Assembly (NCBI GenBank): GCA_028583685.1
Contig: JAMXIF010001194.1
Span: 5,622,049 to 5,686,048 of the forward strand
DNA from: Petaurus breviceps papuanus
Taxonomy: Eukaryota > Chordata > Mammalia > Diprotodontia > Petauridae
Length of the DNA: 64,000 bases
Direction of reading: 5' to 3'
Shown: positions 52,720 through 63,680 of the stretch, piece after piece
Position numbering within the stretch: position 1 is the first letter of the stretch
Layout of the letters: each line of letters opens with the position of its first letter
Notes under the pieces: model-generated
What the model saw: only the letters and a program-made list of their open reading frames with translations
Told to the model about the DNA's origin: nothing
Database searches by the model: none
Made by a program: the position numbers and the translations under genes

Positions 52720-53372
52720 AAAGAAAAAAAAGGAGGAGGGAAATTTTTGAGTTTTTTTTCTTGCTTATAGTAGATACTTAGTAAACACTTATTAATGGAT
52801 TGATAAATATGTTCCAGGAATGCCCTTCTCCATAACACTATGTTCTTAACAACTTATGTATAATATTTCTCCTCATAAGTCCATAGCCAACCTGTACCAG
52901 GGATGCACTGGAATCATCTCAACCCTGCTCAAGAGAGCCAATTTTTAATTTTCAGTGTGAACATTTATACTTTGAAAATTGGTAAATACTACAAATCAGG
53001 GCTTAATTTATTCCTTTTTTGAGAATCTAGACTTAAGAAAGTGATTACAAAAGCATTAATAATGAAGATCAAACTTTTAAAAATGTATCACATATACATA
53101 TTTTCCAGGGAGCCAATGTTATACATTTACCAGCACATCCTTCCCAAAGGGCAGGAGAAAAGAAGTTTTGTTCCTCTTTGGAATTCACCCTCCTGGACAT
53201 CTGCCTCTTACTTCATTTTATTGCATTTTTTTGTTCTGCTTTTTCAAATTGAGGGGCATGGGAACTTCAGATTTTCATGGCTGAGTCAGAAACTTGGACT
53301 TGCTTGGGAGAGCTGTCCATTCTGGGTCTAGCATATGGTATTATTTTCTCAAGCAAATCTTGCAAGCCCCTA
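52720..53372. other. No gene or repeat recognised
   Basis: AT-rich unique sequence with a possible L2 3' tail near 52,770-52,800. A 96-codon frame (53,041-53,331) has no recognisable domain. Confidence 0.4.
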
Positions 53373-53389
53373 AGGATGAACTAATTTTG

Positions 53390-53572
53390 TTTTGTTTTTT
53401 GTTTGTTTTGCTTTTTTGGAGGGGGGAAAGTAGGGCAAATGGGGTTAAGGGACTTAACCAAGGTCACACGGCTAGTTTTTGTGTGTGTGTTAAGTGTCTG
53501 AGGTCGAATTTGAACTCAGGTCCTCCTAACTCCACAGCTGGTGCTCTATTCACCGCACCACCTAGCCGCCCC
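53390..53572 (-). mobile_element. WSINE1-type tRNA SINE with perfect target duplication
   Basis: Antisense: aaatggggttaagggactta, gctagtttttgtgtgtgtgt, gaactcaggtcctcctaact and ccacctagccgcccc. aggatgaactaattttg lies at 53,373-53,389 and 53,573-53,589. A short TG expansion sits in the same internal position as in the 9.8 kb copy. Confidence 0.92.
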
Positions 53573-53929
53573 AGGATGAACTAATTTTGGAGAGGGATCA
53601 AAGAAGATGGGAGTCATTAGGCACAAAGACCAAGGGTAAGTACACCCAGGGAAAGGAATAGGTGCATACTCAGGGCTTCCTGGATGTGATGGCCTAAGAA
53701 CATGACCAAAGATAAGCAGTTTTCCTAAGTTACTTATAAGACTTAACGGTGAAAGTCCTACCTCCTCATTTTACACATGAAGTAATCAAGACCTCTCCAC
53801 TATTATTTTTCCTTGTTAAAGAGCTAAAATGAACCCATTGTGAAAAGAATGGAATTAGCCCAGTAAGGATAAGAAATCAGTTGACAGTGAAGGATATAGG
53901 ATTCACCTTGGGGACCCATTTCAACAAAT

Positions 53930-54285
53930 CTGAATTGCACAAATATTTATTTAGTGCTTGCAATGTTCAGAGCCCTGAGTTAAGTAGTAAAGCCAGTAAA
54001 GAGTTAATTAAGACCTAAATCCTGCTCTCAAGAAGCTCCTTATCTAGGGGAACTATTACAAAATAAGCATGTGTGACCTGTGTGAGTCTGAGGCAGGGGT
54101 AGAGCAGGATAAATGGAAAGTCCTTATGCACTTGAGCAATCTGGGAAGGCTGCATGGAGGAAGTGAACGATACTTCATTTGGCCTTTAAAGATTGGGTTC
54201 AACAAGTAGTAGGGAGTAGATGTGAAAGACTTTCTAGCAATAGGGGGATAGTGTGAGCAGAGGCTCCAGGATGGAAGATTCAGGG
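53930..54285 (-). mobile_element. L2 LINE fragment
   Basis: Antisense L2: caaatatttatttagtgctt, cctgctctcaagaagctcct, aatctgggaaggctgcatgg and tggcctttaaagattgggtt. A SINE follows immediately in its right flank. Confidence 0.75.
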
Positions 54286-54439
54286 GGGCGGCTAGGTGGT
54301 GCAGTGAATAGAGCATCAGCCTTGATGTCAGGAGGACCTGAGTTCAAATCCAGCTTCAGACACTTAACACAAAAATAGACATGTGACCTTGGGCAAGTCA
54401 CTTAATCCCAACTGCCCTCCAAAAAGCAAAAGAAAAAAA
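54286..54439 (+). mobile_element. WSINE1-type tRNA SINE with perfect target duplication
   Basis: Plus strand: gggcggctaggtggtgcagt, tcaggaggacctgagttcaa, cacaaaaatagacatgtgac and caactgccctcc, with an A-rich tail. gatggaagattcaggg flanks it at 54,270-54,285 and 54,440-54,455. Confidence 0.93.
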
Positions 54440-54455
54440 GATGGAAGATTCAGGG

Positions 54456-55030
54456 CATCTCAGGGAAGAAAGACAGGTCTAGGCCTCCCAGCACTCTGGA
54501 CTTCACCATTCCTCAGCAGCCTCCTCACCAGGAAGAGGCTCCCACTCTTACAAGCTCCTCCTCTGATCTGAGAGGTCCTCCTCAGAATCTCCATTTGAGG
54601 AGGCATTCAAGCCAGTCTTTTTCTGCTCCATTTTACGTACTCTTCTGCCCCATTAAGAGCAAGAACTATCTTTAATTTTGCTTATATTGGTATTCAAAGT
54701 GCTTAGCAGAGTGCCTGGCATCTAGCAAGTGAGCATTTAAATGAATTTTCCATCTAACTAAGGTACTAAGATGTAGAGAAAGTAGGCACCTATCTGAAAT
54801 GTTTGGAATGATAGGGTAACACTACATTGTTGAAGACCTTGAGGTTAGAGACAACTTTATTTGTTAGACATTCAGGTAACAATCAAAAGGTTTTTATCAA
54901 AGGAAGGATATAAGCAGATCTATACATAAGAAAGATGATTCTGCCAGTGGTTAAAAGGATGCAAGGAAAGAGAGAGTGGAACAAGACCTAACAGCACGCT
55001 TTGAAAATAATTCAGCTGGACAACAAATAA
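54456..55030. mobile_element. L2 3' end (+) then L2 fragment (-)
   Basis: 54,650-54,740: attaagagcaagaactatct, gcttagcagagtgcctggca. 54,780-55,030, antisense: tgttgaagaccttgaggtta, gaaagatgattctgccagtg and ggcctggactagggaagc. The second may be the inner part of the same L2 seen at 53,930. Confidence 0.55.
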
Positions 55031-56580
55031 GGGCCTGGACTAGGGAAGCAACCTGCAAAGTTTGGGCCAGACCAGCTTTGAGCAGAGGAGGGAGTTGAGG
55101 CAAAGTGAAAGTTCCTCAGGGTTAAACTTTGTCCCCTGACCAGGCCCCCATTCTGTGACTCATCACTCCTTAACTGTCAGAGATCAGAGTACCACCAAGA
55201 AGCAGCAAAGCGGGAGAAGGGAACCTAGCTGAGAAGAGTTTCCTGATAGGACAAGGGTCTGTCTTCTTTCCCCCAGGGAAACCCTGGGAAACTTGATTTC
55301 CCAAGATGTTGAGCAAAACATCTCAAAATAAAGAAATGGGGTTTTGGCTGAGAATTAAGGTATCTGGGGATTGCCCTTTGTTCCTAGGAAAGCAATTAAC
55401 AGTCTTTCAGTCACCCAAAGCTCTTCTTCCTGTCATCTTAATCTGACTTAAAGTAAAATCAATAATCTGTAGGCAGAACCACCCTTAACCAGAGTTAGGG
55501 CTACCCAAATCTCTCCTCTGCCTAGCCCTGGAGAACAAAGAAAAGGACAACTCAAGGATTATGGATCACTTGAGAAACAGATGGCATCTTTAGAAGGTTC
55601 TTTTTTATTTCACATTAAAAAATAATAGCCCTAAACCATGGTGACCATCTGAAACATTACTGTATTGATCTGAAGAGATGCTATTTTCCCCTTGCTTCCC
55701 TTATGTTTATTCAAAACCTAAATGTGGCTATGAGGCTCATGCTTTGAGCACAATTCCTGTAACATTTTCCTAACTAGATCATCTAATCATTCTCTGCTCC
55801 CCTGGTCCCAACACCCCTAACACTGGAGAGGACCCTTATAGAGGGGAAGATAGTAGAAGATTGCCAAAACTTCCCGTGGCTGGCATATTGGGGCTACTGC
55901 TCAGAGGTGGCACCCAGGAGCTCAGTGTCACTGAATGAAGGAGTGGCAAGGGGAGGGAAATTGATCTAGATGGAGCCCAGAGAGTAGAAATTTGCAAACT
56001 TGGCAATTGAGTGAGAGTCTGATCTAGGAGTGAAGTGGAAAAAGGGGGTCAGAGAACAGATGGAAATGACTAGGTCTTATTTACCTCCTCCCCATTTTCC
56101 TAGCTAGGTTTCCTTGACTTGGACAGTGTCTCACATTTGTTTTTTAAAAAAAAGCTTATTTATTTTCTTTTAGGAAAAAATATTTCTACTAGATATATCT
56201 GCTTTAAAAATAAATAAATGTGACTATTGTATGTATTATTTTTCAGTATATAGCATGCTTTCATTTTTTTCTTTCATAGAGATTTTATTTCAGGGGTGGA
56301 TCCTTTATTCAGGGGTGACCAATAGTATATATGACAAAAATTTCCAGTCAGATGAGATCAAGATACTTGGTAACCAAATACTACCAGGAAACTTTACCAT
56401 CCACATAGTAACACTGGTCTGGAAATAGGAAAATAAAGAACTGATAGGTGAAGAAAAACACCATGCCAACCCCGCTACCTCTAGAAAAACATTATTCACA
56501 CATTACACCACCAGGATAGGTGTGAGAGAGGTATTCATGGGGTGGCAAAGTAGGCTGGAGTCAAGCTTCCAGATTTCTGT
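55031..56580. other. No gene or repeat recognised
   Basis: About 1.5 kb of mostly unique sequence. An AT-rich, L1-tail-like patch lies at 56,140-56,225. No supported exon. Confidence 0.45.
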
Positions 56581-56584
56581 CTAC

Positions 56585-56765
56585 TTTCTCCTACAGGGAT
56601 GGGGAGCCTCAGATCTGGAAGGGACCTCATAGACTACCTAGTCTCATCAATAGGAAGGCTTTTTCTAACATGCCTGACAATCTATCCTCTCTTTGAAGTC
56701 CTCTAGGGATGAGGAATCCACTAGCTGTCTCCCACCTCCATCGCCTCCCTGAGGCAGGGCTTTCT
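56585..56765 (-). mobile_element. CR1/L3 3' end
   Basis: Antisense: cagatctggaagggacctca, tagactacctagtctcatca, gatgaggaatccactagctg and tccctgaggcagggctttct. Confidence 0.75.
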
Positions 56766-56769
56766 ATTT

Positions 56770-57225
56770 ATCCGTAAGTACTTTCTAGATCTTGGAAAAA
56801 CACAGTCCTGACCAGGCCATTCCCCTGTTTGACCCAGAGCCCCCTAAGTACAAATACCTCTGCTTGGCGCTGAAACCCTTCACAATCTGCCTCCAACCTC
56901 TCTCTCTATACTAATTCCAGATGAGTCGCCTTTACACACTACCTTCCAGTTAAAGTGGCCTACTTGAAGCTCCCCATGTTTTCACCTCAGTCCCTTTGTA
57001 AGGGCTGTCTATCAGGTATGGGAACACTCTCCCCTCTTCACCTCTGCTTCTTGGAATCTCCAGCTTCTTTCTAGGCTCAGCATAAAAGCAGGCTTTCTGA
57101 TTCTCACTGAAATTACCTTGCATTAATTTTGTATTTACTTATTTATGCACATGTTGTTCCCTAACTCCCACCCCCAATAGAATGGGAGCTCCTGGAGGGT
57201 AAGGACCATTTCTTTTGTCTGATCC
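56770..57225 (+). mobile_element. L2 LINE 3' part
   Basis: Plus strand: cgctgaaacccttcacaatc, gggaacactctcccctcttc, ttcttggaatctccagcttc, aatgggagctcctggagggt and aaggaccatttcttttgtct. This is the L2 ORF2 end plus 3' UTR in a decayed state. Confidence 0.7.
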
Positions 57226-57234
57226 AACTATGCT

Positions 57235-57482
57235 AGTCTGATGCGATTCTTTCAACATGACACTCCAGCTCCCATCTCTACAGCTTTGCACTGGCTGTTG
57301 CTGGTGCCTGGAGTGCTCTCTCTTCTCTGCTTCTTAGCTTCCTTGACTTCCTTTAAGACTCAGTTCAAATCCTACCATATATGGGAAGAATTACCCAGTT
57401 CTTCCAACTACTAGTTTGGAAAGATTATTTGAAAGATTAAATAGAGAGATTATCTCTCATCTACTGTATATCTATGTGTGTG

Positions 57483-57513
<31 letters not shown>

Positions 57514-57655
57514 ATACATACATATATGTATACATATGAAATCTCCATCATTAGAATGCAAACTCCTAGAGGGCAAGTACTGTTTTTTGCCTTTATTTGT
57601 ATCCCCAATGCTTAGCATAGTGCCAGAACATAGTCAGTGTTTAATAAAATCTTTT
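57235..57655 (+). mobile_element. Second L2 LINE 3' part
   Basis: Plus strand: gctttgcactggctgttgct, gtgcctggagtgctctctct, gacttcctttaagactcagt, gcaaactcctagagggcaag and tccccaatgcttagcatagt. A TG/TA microsatellite at about 57,476-57,532 lies within it. Confidence 0.8.
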
Positions 57656-57657
57656 TT

Positions 57658-57780
57658 ACTTTTTTTAGGAGGCAATCAGGACTAAGTGACTTGTCCAGGG
57701 TCACACAGGTGGTAAGGGTCTGAGGCTGGATTTGAACTCAGATCCTTCTGGTTGCAGAGCTCTATCCAGTACACCATCAT
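57658..57780 (-). mobile_element. tRNA SINE head half in L2
   Basis: Antisense: gaggcaatcaggactaagtg, cttgtccagggtcacacagg and gatttgaactcagatccttc. L2-type 3' text follows again at 57,785-57,890 (gtgcccagcacatagtaagt, gcttaataaatgctggccg). Confidence 0.7.
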
Positions 57781-58049
57781 TTTCCCTTATTTAATAAATT
57801 CTTATTGATTTGCTTTTTATCCCAGCTAGTACAGTGCCCAGCACATAGTAAGTGCTTAATAAATGCTGGCCGAATTGAATTAGATTGAATATGGCTTGTC
57901 TGTCAATTCAGGACCCATAGAAGAAAAGGTCAGTTCTGAATCACTTTTACACAGCAGCCTCCATTCAGGAGGAGTTTTCATGTTCACACTGATGAAAAGC
58001 TCTTGTGAAATAAGTCCTGGGAAGTTCTGAGTAAGAGACATCATCTTAG

Positions 58050-58220
58050 GGTTATGGGACAGAAAGCTGCAAGAAACTTTAGAGAACAGCTTGTCCTATC
58101 TCATCATTTTACAGAAATGGGAAAGGATTTGCCTCAAGTCACACAAGTAGTAAGATGTGGAGTCAGATCTGGTACCCAGGTCTTCAGACTACCAATCTGG
58201 TTTTCTTTTCACTACAGAAA
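58050..58220 (-). mobile_element. MIR-type SINE
   Basis: Antisense: cttgtcctatctcatcattt, gcctcaagtcacacaagtag and gtacccaggtcttcagacta. Confidence 0.6.
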
Positions 58221-58229
58221 AGATAGCTT

Positions 58230-59540
58230 GAAACATACAGCCAACTTTCAATTATACATGTTTATGCAAAGCTAATCCTAAAGCCTTTCTTATTTGGCTT
58301 TCAGATGCACGACATGATTTTTCCCTGGCAGTCTGAACTTCCTAATTGCACTTGGCTTAGAATAATACTGAAAGGAAGATGCAATTGCTCAGGGCATGGA
58401 CCGAGGCTCACAGGAACCTGGTATATAGTTGGGTTGGGGGAAGAGGAGCAGGAAGCCATCCTAGAGTCAAAAATTAGCTCAAAGACAATTGACTAGATGG
58501 AAAAAATGCAGGTGAAAACCATGGATAATTAAGAATAGCTTTTACATAAAACATAGGTTTCACAAGCATGTGTCCAAATAAGAGAGGTAGTATGCCCACA
58601 AATACTATTCCCATCTGGCCAATTAAAAAAAAAAGTCCAGAAACTCCTGAGTGAAGAGTTTTGTAAAATAATACTGCAGAGGAAACCCTTTTACTGCAAG
58701 AAGGTTAGAATGGAGGCACCAGTTTTCTGAGTCAGAGGGTACATATATATGGAAATAATACTCTCAATAGATACCCACAATGAATCATCTCAAGAGAGCT
58801 CATAGCACCATGGACAGAAAAATAGCAAAGGTTGTTTAGGGCAATCCTGGCTTCAGTAAAACCCAGTTTCCTTTTTGTACCTGGCCAAGGGACCTACTCA
58901 CCTACAGGCTTTTCCCATAGGTAGAAATCCCACTGATAGTCATGGAACTTTCTTGACTGAACACAGGGGACACTGGTGAAATTGCATGCAAATAGAAGCA
59001 TGTCCTCAGCCACAAGCTTCCGATGACAAGAGAACTTTGATCTGCATTTTCAAAACAAATACATGCACAGGTTCTCTTGATCCATGACAGTAAGCGGGTC
59101 ATGGCAAGGGGTGCCCTTTAAAGAAGCATGCAACTCCCAACATCATATCCCGCCACCATGTTTGTCTAGAAGCTACATCCCTGGAGAGGAAATGAAAATA
59201 ATAAAAGTACAGAGTCTTTAATCCATGGGAACACATGGTAGGAGGGCCTTTTTGGAGAAAAAAAGGTTAAGAAAACACACAGCTGGAGAAAAAGGCAGAA
59301 AATATTGGTTACCTTCAACTTTGAATTCTCGTATCAAAGATCACAGTCATTCTGTTTCATATTATGTTTTGTATCCAGCTAAGGTGTGTATCTATCAGCT
59401 CTGAAAAAGATTTGCAAAACCATTTTTGAGAAAAAAAATCACCTTTGACCTCTGATACTTTTGTAACTCATGCCGCATTTTGTAAGTCTAACTGGCAACT
59501 CTTTATCTAAGCCATGAAATTTTTCCCAGGCTTGGGATTT
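58230..59540. other. No gene or repeat recognised
   Basis: About 1.3 kb, unique-looking and AT-rich. Frames of 63-66 codons have no motif or splice context. Confidence 0.45.
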
Positions 59541-59544
59541 CACT

Positions 59545-59810
59545 GGTGTAGTATCCCTAGCATTTAGCATGATGCTTGGCACATAGTAGGTGCTTAATAA
59601 GTATTGATTGATTGACTGACTGTAGCAGGCTCCCTGCAGTAGAACCAGCCTCTACTAATGCAGATCATTGACTTCTGCAACTTGAATCTTATGGAGCTGT
59701 GTGGGACACTAGTCCACAGATAATATGTGTCAGAGTCAGAGCTCAATCCAAGTCTTTCTAGCTCCAAGGCCAGTACTCTATCTACTATGCCATTCCGTCT
59801 CTCAAACTCT
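59545..59810. mobile_element. L2 3' end (+) and MIR (-)
   Basis: 59,545-59,635: gtatccctagcatttagcat and ggcacatagtaggtgcttaa. 59,700-59,810, antisense: ccaagtctttctagctccaa and ggccagtactctatctacta. Confidence 0.7.
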
Positions 59811-60054
59811 TATGGATCCTAGACAAAACTTGACCACTGGCCATTTTGGAAGCCCAGACTCAATACTATGTTTGCTTATTATTATAATTATTATTACTGG
59901 ATACATAGAACACAAAAGCAATCAATGAGATAAGAGAGTTGTTTTTGAAAGCAATTCTCAAAAGGTGGAAAACTGGGAGTGCTCATATGACCAGGAATAT
60001 GACTTTATAGAATCTAGTCAAATATGTCAGCACTGTCTTTGTAGAACTGTGATT

Positions 60055-60170
60055 TCACGCAGTCATAGACTTCTAAAACTGCAAAGGACTTTTGGCCAAG
60101 ACCTCATTTCATAAACTGGGGCTATTAAGGCTCAGAGAAGCAGTCAATTTGTTTAGTCTCACACTAAGTT
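60055..60170 (-). mobile_element. MIR-type fragment
   Basis: Antisense: gtcatagacttctaaaactg, cataaactggggctattaag and gctcagagaagcagtc. Confidence 0.5.
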
Positions 60171-60174
60171 TCTC

Positions 60175-60935
60175 AAAATCAGTACCTTAAAGATACATTC
60201 TGATTACTTGGATCACATCAATAGAAATAGAAAATACATTTGGGCTCCTGCTTACATTTAATTATTCTTGAGAATTCTATGAAGATATGATAAATATGGG
60301 CCCAGTTTCCTTCTTTATACTGATATAACCACTAAAGTTGTGCAAATTCTTAAGACTCGGCATATTTCCTTCCTGTTTTTCACAGATAATATGAAAAGTT
60401 CAAAGTTCCTATTTTTCAATACTATGGCAATATAAGAGTAAAGAGATAATTTTTTTAAAGTAATAAAAGGAGTGTTTCTTGATTTAATACCTTTAAAATT
60501 GGTACCTCATTTTAAATTGTGATTTTAATCATTACAATATATACACATCTTCTCAAAGGTTGGCTCAGAAAGGTGTACTTTAATCACATCTTTGAATATA
60601 TGGTTTAGAGATGCTGTCACAATTTGATTTCCTTGTATATGTGGCTCAAATACTGTTTGGACTAATTATTGTTGGTGCAGTCATGTAAATCAGAAATTTA
60701 TTTCAAGGAGACAAGTAGTGCCTAATACACTGGTACCTGAAACATTGGTGCTTGCCTTTAAAAAGATCTTCAAGGGGCATGTCTGTGTTATAGATGAGAC
60801 CAACTTATAATGAGATTTGTCTTTCCAACTATTTCTGCAACTGCATCCCTTTGCATGGAGCCTCCAACATGCACTATTTCTTGTGCCAAGGAATGTGTAT
60901 GGAAAGACTAGGGAGTGCTGCTTACTTATCTGCAA
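60175..60935. other. No gene or repeat recognised
   Basis: AT-rich, unique-looking. The 81-codon minus frame (60,690-60,935) lacks recognisable features. Confidence 0.4.
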
Positions 60936-60939
60936 AAAG

Positions 60940-61350
60940 ATGGGGTTGGACTAGGTGACCTCAAAGATCTGTGGTACGATGGAAAGAATCCTAGTTTTTG
61001 GATGTGTCTACCTGTATCACCTTGGGTAAGTCACTTAACACCTCCAAATTTCAGTTTTCTCACATGTAAAAAGAAAAAACTGGTCTAGATGACCACTAAG
61101 ATTCCTTCCAGCTCAAAGTCTATGACTTTGCTTTAAATACAAAAATTAGAAGGCAGGTTAAATGACTTCCATGGTCCCTCCTAGTTCCGTATCTACAATC
61201 CTATGATCTCAAAATGAACAAGTGACATTCTTTTTCCTATCCGTAGTATACACAATGCTGTACATCTTCCAAATGGTCTTTAGTGTCCTTACAACCCATG
61301 ACCTAAAACAGAACCTATAAGTGTCCAATAAATATTTGTTGAATTGAAAG
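60940..61350 (+). mobile_element. MIR3-type pieces and L2 3' end
   Basis: 60,940-60,985: a MIR3 tail (gggttggactaggtgacctc). 60,990-61,210: a MIR3 unit (caccttgggtaagtcactta, ctggtctagatgaccactaa, ttccttccagctcaaagtct). 61,245-61,350: an L2 end (gtgtccaataaatatttgtt). Confidence 0.7.
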
Positions 61351-61524
61351 AATTCATTAAGCAAAAACCCCATTGAATGATTAAGGATGTGGCTTGATTA
61401 GATTTATCCTATGTAATTGTAACCAACATTCTTTAGAAGATTTTACAAGAATGTTAATTACCGATCAGAGGATGTACCCAGTCATTACAATGAGGTGAAA
61501 ACAATGGAAAAGAGTTAAAATGAG

Positions 61525-61775
61525 GAGGAACCTTCCAATTCTGATGCTCTAACATTCTAAGTTCTTTGACATTCTATACTCTAAGGTCCCTCCCAAGTTT
61601 AACATTCTGTGTTCTTTGATGTTCTACATTCTAAGGACCCTCCTAGCTCTGATATTTTATTTTCTAAGGATACTCATAACTTTAATATTATATGTTCCAA
61701 GATCTCTCCTAACCCTGACATTCTATGCTCTATCTAAGGCTACTTCATTTTTGACATTCTGTGATTCCTAAAAGG
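61525..61775 (+). repeat. Degenerate tandem array of a MIR3/CR1-type tail
   Basis: About seven units of 31-35 bp, each built as ttctaaggtccctccca-ctctgacattctatg, run from ggaaccttccaattctgatg to gacattctgtgattccta. The array starts and ends with the sequence used as the 3' terminus by MIR3/CR1 copies elsewhere in the window. Confidence 0.75.
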
Positions 61776-62174
61776 CAGGAGAGTGTTTATGGTTCTTCAT
61801 GAACATTTGAAGGTATGTGGTAAGCCAAGAAGACCCTTGCTTTCTCTTTGCTGTTTTTCAGAAATCCAAAGCCTATGGGTTCAGTAAAAATGCTGGGATA
61901 GTCCCTTTCCCACAGTGTGATGGAGTAAGTTCATTGGCAAAGTAGGATGGGTTAAGAGAGATCCCCAGTGCCCAGTTCTTTTCTGTCTCACCCTTCTGTT
62001 AGGCAACCATCTATAGTACTTTTTTCCAGACACATTTGATTCAACATAAATTTTCAAGTGGAAAAAGTGAAAGGGAATCAATTTACTAAAAGATCTCACA
62101 ATGAAAACCAGCTCTTGACATGTGGACTGAAACATGAGAGCCATTTGATTCTGACATGATAACACTGCATTTCA
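61776..62174. other. No gene or repeat recognised
   Basis: Unique-looking. A 94-codon minus frame (61,881-62,165) has no recognisable domain. Confidence 0.4.
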
Positions 62175-62530
62175 AAATTCAATATAATTTAACACTTATA
62201 AATTATGTTCTATGTGGAAGGCACTGTGCTAGGTACTAGATACACAAAGACAAAAAATAGTCCCTTTTCTCAAGGAATTTACATTTTACTGGGATATATG
62301 ATATAAACAACAGAGATAAGTATAAAGAGGTTGGGGGGCACAAACATCTGAAGGGAGAGGGGGAGAGCAGGTCAAAAAGATGTCATAGAGGAGAGACTAG
62401 AGCAAGCAGGCTGATACAGAAAGGCTTTCCAAGCTTGATCAATGTGGCAGGAGGGTTTCAGAGTCCTAGTAGAAAGCAGTCTTTCATGGCAATGTATTCT
62501 TAGCCTGCTTTTGAGTAGGCGCAGAAGCAT
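62175..62530 (-). mobile_element. L2 LINE fragment
   Basis: Antisense: ggcactgtgctaggtactag, tcaaggaatttacattttac and ctgatacagaaaggctttcc. Confidence 0.7.
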
Positions 62531-62594
62531 TGTTAAGGCAAAGGGTATCTTGTAAACATTTGCTGTTCCTTGAATAAGACACAACACTTCTGAA

Positions 62595-62741
62595 CTCTGG
62601 GCAGTCTCACTGGCTCTCCCTCATGCCTGGGCCTCCCCCCCCCCCCCGAAGGCACAGGGGGAGAGCAGGTCAAAAAACACCTCTCCCCTCTCTGGCCCCC
62701 CCCCCCCCGGCATGAGGGAGCGCCAGTCATACTGCCCAGAG
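62595..62741. repeat. Inverted repeat with poly-C framed insert
   Basis: The 33 bp arms at 62,595-62,627 (ctctgggcagtctcactggc...) and 62,709-62,741 (ggcatgagggagcgccagtc...) are reverse complements apart from about three positions. Between them, two C runs bracket a 21-base copy of 62,358-62,378 (gggggagagcaggtcaaaaa). A further C run follows the right arm. Confidence 0.85.
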
Positions 62742-62744
62742 CCC

Positions 62745-62985
62745 CCCCCCGCCATCTCTGCTTCAAGTCTCAGCTAAAGTTTTACCTTCTACAAGGAGCC
62801 TTCCTAGTCCTCCTTAATTTCAGCACCTTCACTCTAAGACCTGTATCCTGTTTGCATGTTGTTTCCCTCATTAGATTGTGAGTTCCTTGACAGCAGTGAC
62901 TGTTTTTGACTTCCTCTGTATTCCCAGTACAATGTCTGCCATATAGTAGGTGCTTCATTAATGCTTGTTCTCTTGAATTCACTTC
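62745..62985 (+). mobile_element. L2 LINE 3' end
   Basis: Plus strand: cttcaagtctcagctaaagt, accttctacaaggagccttc, tgtttgcatgttgtttccct, attgtgagttccttgacagc and tagtaggtgcttcattaatg. It points away from the opposite-strand L2 at 62,175. Confidence 0.85.
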
Positions 62986-63174
62986 ATCCTAGTGCTACAA
63001 AACTGTAGGAAACTGAACTTGGGCCAGCTGAACCAAATATTTTTCAATGCCCTATAACTTTCACAAGCTCTTGTTATTAAAACAAAGTAAAATTACTGCA
63101 AGGGCAAACAGACATAAGTAATGTAAAAGAGGTCTCTGATTCCTAAAAAAAGAGAATCTCTGATTCCTAGATTC

Positions 63175-63245
63175 CCAATCTATGTTACTGAAAAAGACTG
63201 GATTCAAACCTAGCTCTCCTGATTCCAAGGCTAGGTCTCAATTTA
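63175..63245 (-). mobile_element. MIR-type fragment
   Basis: Antisense: ggattcaaacctagctctcc, then gattccaaggctaggtctca. Just upstream, tctctgattccta is repeated in tandem (63,133 and 63,157). Confidence 0.5.
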
Positions 63246-63406
63246 CTGACTTAGGGCATCGAATATAGTATATCAGAGCAGGAAAGAGCCATTCAACATA
63301 AAACATCAAACCTGAAAGGGGCTTCAGAACCAAGAACAACAGAGCTGAAAGTGAGTTGAGAACCAAAAAACAGAATGCTAGAGTTCATCTCATAGACTAG
63401 CTTCTT

Positions 63407-63552
63407 TTTGGGGGGGGGAGGGGCAATTGGGGTTAAGTGATTTGCACAAGGTCACACAGCTAGTTTTGCATTAAGTGTCTGAAGCCAGATTTGAACTCAG
63501 GTCCTCCTGACTCCAGGGCTGGTGCTCTATTCACTGCACCACCTAGCCACCC
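63407..63552 (-). mobile_element. WSINE1-type tRNA SINE with perfect target duplication
   Basis: Antisense: gcaattggggttaagtgatt, cacacagctagttttgcatt, gaactcaggtcctcctgact and ccacctagccaccc. ctcatagactagcttctt flanks it at 63,389-63,406 and 63,553-63,570. The tail on its left has become a G run. Confidence 0.93.
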
Positions 63553-63570
63553 CTCATAGACTAGCTTCTT

Positions 63571-63680
63571 GAGGACAGAGGCCTTCATTTTCCATCTTTG
63601 TATCCCCCACAGAGGCTTACTTGTAGTAAGAACTTAATAAATATTGGCTGAATTGAACTGAATTGAATTGAACCAGAAGG
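63571..63680 (+). mobile_element. L2 3' end
   Basis: gaggacagaggccttcattt, tttgtatcccccacagaggc and agaacttaataaatattggc, then a GAATT-repeating end. The SINE next to it inserted at the start of this L2 end. Confidence 0.8.

Noticed and set aside
61525-61775. CRISPR-like array
   Set aside because: Repeat units are contiguous and degenerate, without unique spacers, and the unit is a known-type retroposon tail.
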